Made by a program: the position numbers and the translations under genes
In this document: one piece after another, positions 33,783 to 45,600 of the stretch
How positions within the stretch are numbered: the first letter of the stretch is position 1
How the letters are laid out: each line of letters opens with the position of its first letter
DNA from: Cryoendolithus antarcticus
Lineage: Eukaryota; Ascomycota; Dothideomycetes; Cladosporiales; Cladosporiaceae
Direction of reading: 5' to 3'
Length of the DNA: 64,000 nt
Assembly (NCBI GenBank): GCA_002077065.1
Contig: NAJO01000028.1
Coordinates: 372,001-436,000 of the forward strand
The notes under the pieces: model-generated
Seen by the model: the letters and a program-made list of their open reading frames with translations, nothing else
Told to the model about the DNA's origin: nothing
The model's database searches: none

Positions 33783-34253
33783 GAATTCCGAAAGGTGCAG
33801 GATGTCGTTCTGGCGTCTGCGGAAAGGATAGGAACTATATGAAATCGAGGGTGTCCGGGCAGGGCACAGGCACGAGTAGAAATGTGTATCAATATGGTCT
33901 TTGAGAGAGGGTCAAGCTCGTGTCTCATATGCGTCACTGACTGCCCATCACGAAGTCAGGCTGGCCAATGCATGAGCATGAGCTGTACGTGCGCAATGTT
34001 CACTTCGTCCCAAACTCTACCTTCACTAGCGGCGCTCTCCACGTGCCCTGGCGGAGATTCGGCACCCACTTCCGCTGCAGGGGTATCACTACACGATCCA
34101 CGAAGCAGCCCAGTCCATATTACGCTCCATTCACATTGCAGCCGTTCCCACGCCTGAATCTGCTTAAGTGAGTAAGCGCTGCAGACGCTATAGCCAAGCG
34201 TCCCTCCCTCCACATCCAACATGCGCTAGCAATCAAAAGTCATCGACATCGAC
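33783..34253. other. Intergenic spacer with beta-glucosidase promoter
   Basis: No coding sequence recognised apart from a three-codon upstream ORF listed separately. Confidence 0.4.
34221..34229 (+). promoter_or_regulatory. Minimal upstream ORF (Met-Arg-stop) before the GH3 gene
   Basis: ATGCGCTAG lies 24 nt before the main ATG at 34254. If the transcript starts upstream of it, this start-arginine-stop element could lower initiation at the beta-glucosidase start. Its use depends on the unknown transcription start. Confidence 0.4.
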
Positions 34254-37202
34254 ATGTCTCTCAAGAACCCCCAAGTCTACGAGCTAGACCGCTCCGACTC
34301 TCCCTCACGTGGCCCCTACGATCAGCCATACCGCTACTCCTCCGACTCTGACGACGGCCAGGATACGCCTCTATCCTCTCAACGCGCCTATCAAGACGAT
34401 GCCTCGCAGCCACTACAACCCGGATCCTTCAGCAAAGAGACCGCAGGGAAGCAACCCCTAGCATGGCTCGATGCGAAGCGCACGAGGACAGGCTGGACAC
34501 GGTATCTCGTTCCCTCCCGTTTCCTCTGCAGTCTCATTGTCCTCTTCATCGTTGCGCTGTCCCTGCTTCTGGGCGTTGGAGGGTTCTGGGCGCACTCGAA
34601 GTCAGTACCTCTAGATGGACAGTCACCGCCCTGGTATCCTAGCCCGGCAGGTGGGTCTGTGAAAGCCTGGTCCGAGAGCTATGAGAAAGCGGCGAAGCTT
34701 GTGGGGCAGATGACTCTGGTGGAGAAGGTGAATGTCACGACGGGCATTGGGTGGAGTATGGGAATGTGCGTGGGCAATACTGGGCCTGTGGAGAGATTGG
34801 GGTTCCCTAGTCTGTGTTTGCAGGATGGACCTCTCGGGTTGCGGTTCGCGGATAATGCGACGGCGTTCCCAGCTGGTGTCACGGTAGGCGCGACGTGGAA
34901 CAAGAAGCTCATGTACCAGCGCGGCAAGGCGCATGGCTTTGAGGCGAAGAAGAAGGGCATCAATGCGCTGCTTGGGCCTTCGATGGGACCGCTCGGCAGA
35001 CTACCCGCTGGAGGACGCAATTGGGAGGGCTTCGGTGCAGATCCGGTGTTGCAGGGCTACGCGGCTGCGCAGACCATCAAGGGGATCCAGGACTCAGGTG
35101 TCATTGCCACAGCAAAGCACTACGTGGCTAACGAGCAGGAGCACTTCCGGCAGAGCTGGGAGTGGGGCACACCGAACGCGATCTCCTCGAACATCGACGA
35201 TCGGACGATGAGGGAAATGTACGCTTGGCCATTTGCCGAGAGCGTCAGGGCTGGCGTGGCGAGCGTGATGTGCAGCTACAATCAGGTAAACAACTCGTAT
35301 GCTTGCCAGAACTCTGCGCTGCTGAACGGAATCTTGAAAGACGAGCTGGGATTCCAGGGCTTCGTGCAGTCGGATTGGCTCGCACAGCGGTCTGGCGTGG
35401 CTTCGGCGCTTGCTGGGCTGGATATGACTATGCCTGGTGATGGATTGAGCTGGGCTGATGGGAAGTCGTTGTGGGGTTCGGAGCTCACGAAGGCCGTGCT
35501 GAATTCCAGCGTACCTATGGATCGACTCAATGACATGACGATGAGGATCGTCGCTGCTTGGTATCAGCTGGGGCAGGACAGCGCGACTGCATGGCCTGCT
35601 GAGAAGGACGGCGGGGGACCGAACTTCAGCAGCTGGACGGACGATGAGGAGGGCCTGCTGCACCCTGGATCGCCGGACGCGAAGCAGAAGGGTGTGGTTA
35701 ACAAGTTTGTGCAAACCCAAAACACGACTGAAGGTGGTGATCACGATACCTTAGCGAGGCAGATCGCTGCAGAGGGCATCGTCATGGTCAAGAACGAGGG
35801 GGATGTGATACCACTCAGGCGTGACGGCAGCGGCTTCGAGACTTCCAACGAGAAGGTCAAGATCGCAGTTTTCGGAGATGGTGCATTCCCGAACCCGGCC
35901 GGTGATAACGCTTGCAAAGATCGTGCCTGCAACACTGGAACTCTCGCAATGGGCTGGGGATCTGGTGCTGTCGAGCTGCCGTATCTGAGTACCCCCGTCG
36001 ACGCCTTGCACCACAACTTCGACAGCGGCAAGGTCGAGTTTTCTGGCCTTGCTGACAACTCTGGCAAGAAGGTGGCGGAGCTCGCGAAGGCGCAAGACTT
36101 GTGCATCGCGTTCATCTCGGCTGATGCAGGCGAAGGCTTCGTCAGCTGGAACGGTGTAAAAGGCGACAGAAATGATCTGTACGCGCAGAAAGGCGGCGAC
36201 AAGCTCGTGAAGGACGTCGCAGAGAACTGTGGTGGCGACACCGTCGTCGTGATCAACACTGTAGGTCCCGTCATCCTCGAGAAGTGGATTGATCTTCCCA
36301 GCGTCAAGGCCGTGCTTATCACTCATCTGCCCGGCCAAGAAGCCGGCAACGCCCTAGCCGACGTTCTCTTTGGCGACGTCAATCCCTCCGGTGCTTTGCC
36401 GTACACCATCGCCAAAGACGAGAAAGACTACGGTCCCACGTCTGGCATCATGTACCTACCCAACGGCGTCGTCCCTCAACAAGACTTCACCGAAGGCCTC
36501 TACATCGACTACCGTCACTTCGACAAACAGTCCATCGCACCCCGCTACGATTTCGGATTCGGCCTCTCCTACACGACCTTCAAGCTCTCCTCCATGTTTC
36601 TCAACCCACAAGGCTTCTCCGGAGCTACCCCTGCACCCCGTCCAGACGCCCTTGTCGCACCGCAGCTGTCGACCGAGATCCCAGATGCCACCGAAGCGCT
36701 GTGGCCAAAGGGCACGAAGAAGTTGAAGAAATACGTCTACCCCTATATTCCCTCCCTCTCGTCCATCAAAGTCGGAGCCTACCCCTACCCAGTCGGCTAC
36801 GCAACTCCGACTCCCCTCTCCCCCGCTGGCGGAGCGGAAGGCGGCAATCCCGATCTTTACACCACGGCCCTCAAAGTTCAAGCCACCCTGACCAACACTG
36901 GCTCCGTCCCCGGCCAAGCGGTCGTGCAAGCCTACCTCAGCTTCCCTCCCAATGTCATGTCGCCTTCCGGCAAGCCCATAGACTTTCCTGTGAGGGTGCT
37001 GAGACAGTGGGATAAGATTTTCGTCGGGACTAGTAACGAGGAGAAGCGACAGCCTGTGAGATTGGAGTTGACGAGAAAGGATTGCAGTTATTGGGACGTG
37101 GAGGTGCAGAACTGGGTCGTGCCGAAGGGGGAGTTCAAGGTCTGTTTGGGATTCAGTAGTCGGGATGAAGGGCATTGTAGTACTTTTGAGTTGGTAAGAT
37201 GA
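34254..37202 (+). CDS. bglE: Membrane-anchored GH3 beta-glucosidase (BglE-like)
   Basis: One exon, 982 residues. A ~89-residue Ser/Asp/Tyr-rich cytosolic tail precedes one hydrophobic segment (about 90-113, FLCSLIVLFIVALSLLLGVGG) with basic flanking residues, giving a type II membrane topology with the enzyme outside. The GH3 N-domain follows (ITTGIGWSMG-like start, GPLGRLPAGGRNWEGFGADP, KHYVANEQEH). The nucleophile is Asp374 in the VQSDW motif. The C-domain contains EGIVMVKNEGDVIPL and HLPGQEAGNALADVLFGDVNPSG, and a fibronectin-III-like end (VLRQWDKIF). This organisation matches Aspergillus BglE, which hydrolyses cellobiose and other beta-glucosides at the cell surface. The length is close to that family. 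All key residues appear present. Confidence 0.92.
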   Translation: MSLKNPQVYELDRSDSPSRGPYDQPYRYSSDSDDGQDTPLSSQRAYQDDASQPLQPGSFSKETAGKQPLAWLDAKRTRTGWTRYLVPSRFLCSLIVLFIVALSLLLGVGGFWAHSKSVPLDGQSPPWYPSPAGGSVKAWSESYEKAAKLVGQMTLVEKVNVTTGIGWSMGMCVGNTGPVERLGFPSLCLQDGPLGLRFADNATAFPAGVTVGATWNKKLMYQRGKAHGFEAKKKGINALLGPSMGPLGRLPAGGRNWEGFGADPVLQGYAAAQTIKGIQDSGVIATAKHYVANEQEHFRQSWEWGTPNAISSNIDDRTMREMYAWPFAESVRAGVASVMCSYNQVNNSYACQNSALLNGILKDELGFQGFVQSDWLAQRSGVASALAGLDMTMPGDGLSWADGKSLWGSELTKAVLNSSVPMDRLNDMTMRIVAAWYQLGQDSATAWPAEKDGGGPNFSSWTDDEEGLLHPGSPDAKQKGVVNKFVQTQNTTEGGDHDTLARQIAAEGIVMVKNEGDVIPLRRDGSGFETSNEKVKIAVFGDGAFPNPAGDNACKDRACNTGTLAMGWGSGAVELPYLSTPVDALHHNFDSGKVEFSGLADNSGKKVAELAKAQDLCIAFISADAGEGFVSWNGVKGDRNDLYAQKGGDKLVKDVAENCGGDTVVVINTVGPVILEKWIDLPSVKAVLITHLPGQEAGNALADVLFGDVNPSGALPYTIAKDEKDYGPTSGIMYLPNGVVPQQDFTEGLYIDYRHFDKQSIAPRYDFGFGLSYTTFKLSSMFLNPQGFSGATPAPRPDALVAPQLSTEIPDATEALWPKGTKKLKKYVYPYIPSLSSIKVGAYPYPVGYATPTPLSPAGGAEGGNPDLYTTALKVQATLTNTGSVPGQAVVQAYLSFPPNVMSPSGKPIDFPVRVLRQWDKIFVGTSNEEKRQPVRLELTRKDCSYWDVEVQNWVVPKGEFKVCLGFSSRDEGHCSTFELVR

Positions 37203-37607
37203 GATGTATAAACCTGCTTATACTACAGCCACGGCGGTTATGAGATGCGCTGGTGTCACTGTGATGGCCTGAGGCTATACTGCGGCACAGCACAATCTGT
37301 GCGTCGAAGCGCCTCCTCTCACTGTGGACGATTCTGGACCAATGATTTGCTGCGGATGCATATGCGGCGTATGCTTGCGCAGTTCCTGCAAGGCTGAGCC
37401 CACATTGAGGTTCACTCAAGGCGACTTCATTGCGAGTACGCCTCCAGTGCTGTAGGATGTACAAGTACGCACAGTTCGACCTTTCCTGCCGTCGATATTT
37501 CGGACCAACCGAACGGGACAACTTCACTACAGAAGGAAAAGAATTCATCGTGCACCATACCTCACTTCATCCGCATCCTTGTAACCATACTCCGAGCTTC
37601 ATCAGCA
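37203..37607. other. Intergenic spacer
   Basis: No gene seen; 3' region of the beta-glucosidase and promoter of the ISG12-like gene. Confidence 0.4.
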
Positions 37608-38059
37608 ATGGCCAAAATCTTCCTCTACGCAACAAGGCTGAAGGGTTTACCAAGCGATATGTTGCATTCCATCAAGGACAATCCCAAGATCACCGGCCTC
37701 GTCCTCATCGGGGGACTCTTAATCTTCTGTCCCCAAATGGCAGCTGCTCCTGCACTGAAGATGTTCGGATTCACATCCACAGGCCCCGCCGCGGGTGAGT
37801 GTGCGACCAAGTCGAGGCGATACGGCTCGTGCTAATGGCTTTTCCAGGGTCTCTGGCTGCGCAATGGCAAGCAGTCACCGGCGTAGTGCCTGCTGCCGGT
37901 CTTTTTGCTGCAGCTCAGAGCGCTGCTATGAGTGGGTATGGCCTTCCTATCGTCAACGGAGTCATCCAGGGTATCGCGATGGTCGATCTGATGATGTTGT
38001 TGCTTGGCAAAGGCCTGCTCGGCGAGCAGCAGCAAGGGCTGTTGAAGAGCAAGCTGTGA
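37608..38059 (+). CDS. ISG12/IFI6-like small membrane protein
   Basis: Two exons, 37608-37794 and 37848-38059, give 132 residues. The junction (GTGAGT...TTCCAG, phase 1) restores GPAAGSLAAQWQAVTGVVPA. The protein is small, Gly/Ala-rich and hydrophobic, with three likely membrane segments (TGLVLIGGLLIFCPQMAA, GVVPAAGLFAAAQSAAMSG, GVIQGIAMVDLMMLLLG). This is the layout of the interferon-induced 6-16 family (PF06140), found in animals and many filamentous fungi. Animal members act at mitochondria or ER in apoptosis; the fungal role is unknown. The neighbouring gene at 38491 is a diverged paralogue with an intron at the matching place. Confidence 0.78.
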
Positions 38060-38490
38060 GGATAAAGTGATCGTAGCTGCAGGCTGAGGGAATGCACGAG
38101 AGTAAATTGCATCTTCTAGCGGATCGCAGTCCACAAGATCTGGCGGATGCGATTGCACGTTAGTCGAAGTTTGAATGCTCAACTCTGAATGCTCAACTCT
38201 GATGGCAGGCGTCATAACGTCCTTACTCGTGCGACATCTGCTCAGACGCTTCCTTTAACCTCACTCGTTGCTTTACGACCTTCTCTGTTTTCATCTGAGC
38301 CTCTGCTGCAGTCTGGACCCATACAGCGCCAGGACCGACGTGATGTTCAAACACCTCACTTCACCAGTCACTTGCGACTCCTTGTTCACTCACGCTTGGA
38401 CGGTAGGATACAAATTGCCCTTGATCCTCTGACAATCAGCATCGGCACTCAAGACGGCCAATCGTTAAGCACACCCAGCCCAGAGCTATT
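38060..38490. other. Intergenic spacer between the ISG12-like pair
   Basis: No coding sequence recognised. A direct repeat TGAATGCTCAACTCTGA-like occurs twice in tandem near 38172-38201. Confidence 0.45.
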
Positions 38491-38997
38491 ATGCAAATCT
38501 TCAGACTGCTCCTCGTTCTCCACGCGTCGACTACTGCCGCCTTCACCATCCCTGGATTGTACAGCCCGACGTCCGCGCCCAAGTGCTTCCCTCAGGGTAC
38601 TGTCGACTACGTCAAGAGCACGTCAAGCACGTTCGGCGAAATTATCGTCGGCCACAGCCATCGCAAGTCCGCCGGCACCACGTCCGAACTCAAGCAGCTA
38701 TCCGGGGAGGCTTACCAGTGGATCAGGGCGAACCCCAGAATCGTAATCGTAGAGTTCATCAAGGGTGTAGTGGTATACTCTGGAGGATTCTACCTAGGGC
38801 CGACGATTTGCTTCCTGGGTCTCCACGATGGGCTTACGGCTAGTAAGCAATACTTATTCCTTTGATGCTCCTGGATCTCAGCTGACGTTCGTCCAGTGAT
38901 TTCAGCTGCCGACTCGCAGTCGCTCTTTGGATTTCCATCAGCAGGCGAAGTCTTTGCGACCTTGCAGCGTGCTGATATGAGTGGGTATTGCGCTTAG
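38491..38997 (+). CDS. Secreted-start ISG12/IFI6-like paralogue, truncated by an in-frame stop
   Basis: Two exons, 38491-38842 and 38897-38997, give 150 residues. An N-terminal signal-like segment (MQIFRLLLVLHASTTAAF) precedes a ~60-residue polar stretch, then a part collinear with the upstream gene: IRANPRIVIVEFIKGVVVYSG, an intron in phase 1 at the same place, and an ADMSGY motif matching AAMSGY. The frame ends at TAG 38995 just after this motif. Beyond the stop the same frame stays open to 39114 and reads SIGKLLRVTGLADLVTWLTA, resembling the last membrane segment of the family. So this is either a shortened protein, a gene in early decay or a stop-readthrough candidate. Function unknown. 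Confidence 0.6.
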
Positions 38998-39654
38998 AGT
39001 ATTGGCAAGCTTCTCAGGGTCACTGGACTGGCGGATCTGGTAACATGGCTGACAGCAACTGCTCAGAAGGCTGTCGGTATGGGAAAAAGGACAAACCGCG
39101 AGACGAGCAAATGATGGTGGCGGTAAGCATCGAGACAGAGGTGCTGTGGGATATCGACAGACGAAGGTGCCTTGCTTGTCGAGCTCGACGACTGCAGCGC
39201 TGTCAGTGTTCCATATCTTGTATCGAGATTCGGTGTGAGAACCTTGAGACCAGGTAGGGAGTAAAGTGAGGGGGTATCAAAGGTAGACATTGCTCTATAC
39301 ACACCATATCATTCCTCATTAGATTCTCTGCACCAAGAGCGGTCTGGTCCAGATCTCTACCCTCCATCCCTCAACGCCAGCGCTTGATCAGGGAGCCAGC
39401 CCAAGAGAATAGCCAACACGCGCAACGGTCTATGTACAGAGGTAGAAATCTTGCCCACCAATCTATCACGCGCCTAACAAAGTGTCAAAACACAAGACAT
39501 GTGAGCAGCCCGGCCTCGTAGCCAAAGCCCTCGGGTATCAAAAAGTATCCATCTCTTCGTCTCCGTCTTGAACGTCGTCTGCGTCTTCATGTCATCTGCC
39601 ATGTCTGGCTTGATATTAAATTTCGAAACGAGCTTCGCTCGCAGGTTCCATGGC
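38998..39654. other. Convergent intergenic region
   Basis: Includes the open extension of the ISG12-like paralogue to 39114, then the 3' untranslated regions of that gene and of areA. Nothing else recognised. Confidence 0.45.
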
Positions 39655-42623
39655 TCACAGACTCATAGTCAGCCACTCCCACTCCGCAGGTCCTGGAACA
39701 CTGCCATCTGGCCGTTGTCCGGGTACCATCATCTGCATCGGTGGGCCTCCCTGCATCGCCGTTCCACCTTGTGGACCCATAGGTGCCTGCATAGGCATGG
39801 TATTTGGCTGCGCCAAGAACGTGCTCTGCATCGGCTGTAAACCTCTCATTGCGTCTTTCTTCCCTTTATCCATGGACTTGGCGTCATTCTGATCCGTAAT
39901 TTCAGCGTCCTGTGCCGGAGCGTTGGCGGCGCGGCTTTGGCGACGAGTGCGCTTTGGCGCCATGATGCGAGTCGGCGCAGAAGGCGTAGGGACTGTCGTC
40001 GGCTTCGGTGGGCCGGGTGCAATTGCCACAGGCTTGAGCGCTGGCTTCTCGTTCGTGGCGCTTGTGGGTGTCGTCGCAGCGGTACCAGTGCCAGTGGACC
40101 CAGCTGTTGATCGTGGGGACTCTGACTCATTTGCTAAGGTCTTGGAAGGAGTGCTCGCGATTTGTACAACCGAGTTCTTGCGACTCGCAGATTTCTTCGC
40201 TGAGCGAGTGGAGTTACCCGGCATCGTGTTGCCACTACCGCGGTTGCGCTTCTTGATCACGTCGGTCTTCAGACTCAAGGGTCGCACCACGCCGTGCAGC
40301 TTTAAGAAGAGACCGCACGCATTGCACAATGGGTGGCCTTCCGGGTTGCGGCGCCACAGAGGCGTTGTCTGAGTGAAGCAATTCGTACATGTCGTCGGCA
40401 CGCCATTTGCATCGGTCCCAGGCGGTGGACTCCCTGGACGCGAAGGCACGCACGAGTTGAATCCAGACTCGTTCGGCGAGGCAGGAGATGACGTGTTCAT
40501 AATCGAGAACATGCCAGTCGCCATACCCGCAGTGTTCGGTGTTGAAGTCGTGCGGGGGATCTTGCGCGTCCGAGGATCGCCACCACGATTGCGCATGTCG
40601 CTCACTGACACTGCCGAGCCATGCCCTCTCGCCAACATGGCCGGATCCCAGCCTTGCGGCGAAGGTATCATCTCAGTCGGTCCAATCGTCACGCCTTTAC
40701 GCGGAGGAGGACCGCCAGGATATCGCGCATGTGCCGGGTTGTAATGGTTCGGTAGTGACTGCTCCCACTGATAGCCGTTGGCCATGTCCGCCATGCCGTC
40801 ATCCATGTAACCATTTCCATTTGACATGATGCCGTTCTCTCCAATCGCCATCATGTCCTCATCTTCGCCATCAGAATCTCCGCCAAAAGTGAACATGTTG
40901 CGATGGGTTGGCATGCCGTGCTGATTGAAGTCAGGATTCAGGAATTGCGAGTGGTCGAGGGGGCCCGGCATCTGGAATGCAGGCTGCGTATATGAGCTCG
41001 ACTGACTTGCAGAAGGCACTGCACTGAACATGGACTCTCCGTTGGGGTTGAAGATGAACTGCTGCTGATGCGGAGGTAGTGACGAGGCAAGTGTTGCCTG
41101 CTGTTGCTGATGATGTTGAGGGAAGTTTGGCATCGAGCCGTGGTGCATGGCGTGATGTGGCGCAAAGAACACCTGCTCGTTGTCTGGCATAGGTTGTGGT
41201 GTCGACACCGTCGACGGAAATTGGGACCCAGCCGGTGAGTGGAAGGTACTTGAGCCTTGCATCCCGAGAGGTGGCGGCATCCCGTACATGTTGCCGTACG
41301 CTCCAGTATTCATCATCGGCGAGCCTACTGGAGAGAAGGTGAAGTGATTTTGCATTGGTCCGGCGGAGTTGATGATGGGATCGTTGTCAAGGTTGAATGT
41401 GTCGATATTGAACGGTATCTGAGGATGTGGCATGTAAGGTTGTAGTGTATGGGCGGAGCTTGAAGATTCTAGGGTGTAGTCATGAAGTGCAGCGTCGCCG
41501 GCAGCGTCGTGAGAGGCCATGGTGCTGTTGGACACTGGTGGCACCTGAGGTGAGGCGTCTGCTCTTCGCTTGGGTGGCTAGATGCTGTTAGTCCCGTAGT
41601 GGTCAGGCTGCAATCACAAGACAACGTACCCTCCGCTCGTCTATGCTCGTTTTGCGCACGTGCCGTGGTACGTAGTCAAATTCGGCGCTGTGTCTGGTCT
41701 GCTCGAAAGGACCACCAGACGGTGCTGAAGCCCGCGACAGATGCAACTCATCGGCTTGGATCTGCTGTTGGCGCTTGTTGATAGGTATCGAACCAGGCGC
41801 TGTGGACGTCGACCGCTCGGCCTCTGCTGTGCTTGTGGGACCAGGCGAGACCCCAGCGGGTGTTCCAATCGATGTGGGCACGATGAAGTCGTCAATGTTC
41901 ATATGCTCATCAGTAGCCGATCGAAGTGTATGGTCGGATGATTGGCGAAGCTGTGCAATTCCACTGGGCGCGTTCTGTTGCGGAGGCAAAGGTTGTGAGG
42001 CAAATCTGTGACGGACAAGTCAACGACACCATTCGGCAAGGCTGCGCTGTGAAGTCATGTCCATACCCTTGCTGTCTTTCAAGCTCCTTGCGACGCAGAT
42101 TCATTGACATCATGCGCCACGTGAGGTTCTCCAGGCGTTCGCCGTTCGGAAGCTGACCCTTTGTCTTGTGGTACAGTTTCCATATCTGAGTGCCCAATGG
42201 ATCGTTCTTCTGCATCTCTTCCGGCGTCTCAATTTCCACGCCCACTGTGTCGTCCTTCCATTGATCGAAGAATGAGTCTCTAAGCATAACCTGGGGTAGC
42301 GTCGAGTCCGCAGGGGACAGATCCAGTTTAGACTCGAGGGTGCTCAGCGTGCTGGCTGATGTGAGCGATTGTATGGCCGACGAAGAGCCGGATGTGGTGT
42401 CGCGTTGTCGTCCTGGTGGGATGCGCACATGCCTCGGTGAGGACGGACAGGTAAGCGTGCCAGAGGGGCCAGTGCTGTCATGCGCATTCTCGACAACGGC
42501 GTCCATGAAGTCGTCGGTTTGCGCATCGGGTGTTCGCAGCGTGCCCCCACGCCTCTCCCCATACCTCCGTTTAGCCTCCTGCGCCAGACTCTGGGCGGCG
42601 GTCTGCGACATGGCCTCGTCCAT
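39655..42623 (-). CDS. areA: AreA/NIT2 GATA factor, global nitrogen regulator
   Basis: Three minus-strand exons, 42067-42623, 41630-42005 and 39655-41577, give 951 residues. Exon 1 carries the AreA-type N-terminal motif ([35 protein letters not shown]). The exon 1/2 join (GTATGG donor, phase 2) gives [14 protein letters not shown]; exon 2/3 joins in phase 0 (GTACGT donor). The single GATA finger is at about 708-732 ([21 protein letters not shown]), followed by the basic region ([11 protein letters not shown]). The protein ends in EWEWLTMSL, the AreA C-terminus that contacts the corepressor NmrA. It activates genes for secondary nitrogen sources. I start at 42623; the frame upstream is open but has no ATG, and a further 5' exon is possible. 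Confidence 0.95.
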
Positions 42624-45600
42624 GCGTCGACAATGAGCCGCTCCTACAGGCTCAGTAGCGAAGCGAGGGAACAGTCCCGAGTTTGATGTGTAACGATATT
42701 GCACGTGGAAGGCATGGAGAAGTGAATCACTGCCGTGGTGGGCCAAGCGTAGGGTAGTGGTGGGCGAATTTGGACCGAGTCGCTCGGCTTGTCGTTTCGC
42801 GGGCGCAACCGGTACCAGAGTACGCGGGTGGTGGGCACTTTCTGCTTACTACTGCCGCGCTATGCCCGCTCGACCAACTGCCTTCGCGCTAGAGCTATAG
42901 AGGCGCACAACCTCATAACCTACGCTCCACATCTCATTCGATCCTGGCCCATCCCAAGCCTGTCAACGCTGCAGAGCTGCAGCGATCTTTCGAGCTTCGT
43001 CCTTTACCCGACGCTTCACGCTCCCACCTAGCGCAAGGCAATATGTCGGCGTCCATGTCTTCTTTTCGCTCCGCATCCTATCGCCAGCCCCGACCCTTGC
43101 CTGCTGCATGGCACGAGCTCTCTGCCGCAAACCGCGTGGGATGGTGTGGGGCGACGTCGTGAGAGGAAACCAATCACATGCTTATGATTTGGATTTGGAG
43201 TGAGCTCGGCGCACATCAATCCTCCGCTAGGGACAATAGCAGTCGTTGCAGCTTGAGGGGCAATTTCACCGAACGTCGCATGCCATAAATTGCTGAGAAG
43301 CGGCGGGCGAATAGCGCTGTCAACTCTAAACAGTGTCATGCCTCAGAACGGAGTCGAGGCCGCTCGATGGGCAATAGAGTTTTTCCTGTGCTGCATCGCT
43401 CGCGTGAGAATCCGAGTTCAGATACACAGGTGAGGGTACCCCAGACCGTGCTCAAGCGTTGATGTCGTGCAGACTTCGGAAGTAGTGCTGTCCGTAAGGC
43501 ACCAGAACATTATTCGAATGACGCACTCATGCGCGAGACAGTTACTCACACAATGTGGCACAGTGTTGAAAGCGTGGGGCTCCGCGTTATGTACACCGCA
43601 ATGCAAGACCGCCATGATTGTTGTTGTGTACACGATACTCATCTACATGCGATTCGTGCTAGGCTCGTCATGAAGGTCGAACCTCCAGTCGCAGCAGTGA
43701 ATCGCCAATTTTGGACTTTCAGATTGGTTTTGGTGCGGACGCGGTCGTCTCGGAGTTGGTTTCACGCCTAGAGTAACAGCGCAAGACAATGCAGTCTCTC
43801 AGCATCGACCCCACCTTACCACGGCTTGGTGCAGAAGCCAATCTGCGAAGCGCTTCCGTGGTGGTGCCGAAACGACATATTTGTTCGGCAGCGCCACAAC
43901 CTACGGATTGCACCACTCATGGCGATTGCGACCATGCGGTGCTGTAGTTGAGAGCATATCAAAGCCCCGGCTCAGATGAGCGGCGTGAGTGCGATCGATG
44001 TCAAGCTGGCGGTGAGGCGGACCTGTGCGGGGCGTATGGAGCGTAAGTTGATTGACCCTGGGCTCCGCATCTGGAGAAGGTTGAGATGTTGAATCTTGAC
44101 CTCCTAGACGGCTTGCTTGCGGCAGTCTTGCCATTCATGCTAGTACGCCTGTATCTGAAGGTGGCCTGCAGCTTCTCCCATCAACGTGGACGACGCAGCG
44201 AGGAAGATGCGTCTCCGAGCGCTCGCATGTTGAAGTCATTGAGCGCGAGTCGCGATCACAGCCCTATTCACATGTCAACGGTAACCTCCACAACAATGAA
44301 CCTCGAAAGGTGAACCGGATCCACCAAACGAAGTGGGTAAAGTCGAGGACCGGCAAATATGACCTCGCCAGCCGAGTGGGCCAGACCAAGCAAAAGGTGT
44401 GGGGTGTTCTCGATCCACTCAGCATGCGTGAACAGGCGGCGTCAGCGCATCAGCTTTGGCATTATCCGAACATCTGTGTAAGCCATCTGGAAACAAGCCG
44501 GTCTCCGATGTGCAGGCGATGGTTGTGGAAACATCCCACGTCGATCGATGACAGGTGTCGCGTGCCTTGTTGATCTATGCAACGGCTAGGTTCATCGTCG
44601 GCTGTGGGTAGTTGTTCCCCGGCTCGGCTACGGATGGCGGTGCTGAAAGCCGGGAGAAGGTTTGTGGTCTTGAGGTGGAGGCAAGACTACTTTTTGCTTC
44701 ATGCTGGTCGATGGGCAGTCGTCCTTGAGATGTGATCGGGGGTGCCAATAGTGAGGTGCTTGGTTGAGCGCATCCATGGTGCGTGGGTGGGTCGGACTTG
44801 AGATGTTCCGACAGAGTCGAATGCCAAGACCTGCGAGCGGTGATCTCGACCTCCAGTGAGAGTGCTACTCAAGTCATTGAGAAGTGAGAGCAGAGGAAGC
44901 CAGAGTGCAGATAACATATCGTTTATACACAAGTGCCGATCGCTCTCCTTTCGCCCGCGTATCTTCACGTATCTCGCACGACAATGCACTCCGATAAGAC
45001 GCAAGAACAGTCCGGCGAATCGACATTCACAGAGATGGCGCAAGCAGGCCGCGGAGTGCCCGAGCACGGTCAGGCGACATTGCTTGGCCTTCCCATTCAG
45101 ACGATTCCTTTATCGTAGACCACGTCGTTTCTCGACGTCTGACACGATAGTGCCCAAACACGCAGTTTTGCTCGAACGCAGGGCAATACATAGTCGCATT
45201 TCTCCGCCTCCGCAATCGTGCAATCGTGGAGATGATCACGCACTGACCGTTGGGTATGGCGTCTGATGTGACCTGCATGCCAGAGAGATAGCGGTAACGG
45301 TAAACAGCAGGTGAGCACGTGTTCCTCAAATCTACTCGGTTCCTGCCGGCTGTGACAGCCCACGAGTCTGAATCGCCTTGAGGCAGTCCTCAGATTGCAG
45401 AGCCGCCTACAACGCGCTGCTACTTCAGTTCGTGAAAGAGCCTTGAACCCGCCACGTCTCGTGAAGACGTTTCGATGCAGGAGTTGACATGGACCAGCAC
45501 AAGGGGCGCGAGAACCGAGAACCACGGGCGTGGAACATGTACTGGGTACTATGTGCACTACGTTACCCTCGACTGAAAGGCTACATCTTGGACTCGATCT

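Noticed and set aside
38950..38997. Possible 48-nt intron that would remove the stop of the second ISG12-like gene
   Set aside because: The donor GTCTTT is poor, and the removed stretch includes ADMSGY, which is shared with the paralogue, so exon status is more likely. Listed as one explanation to test.
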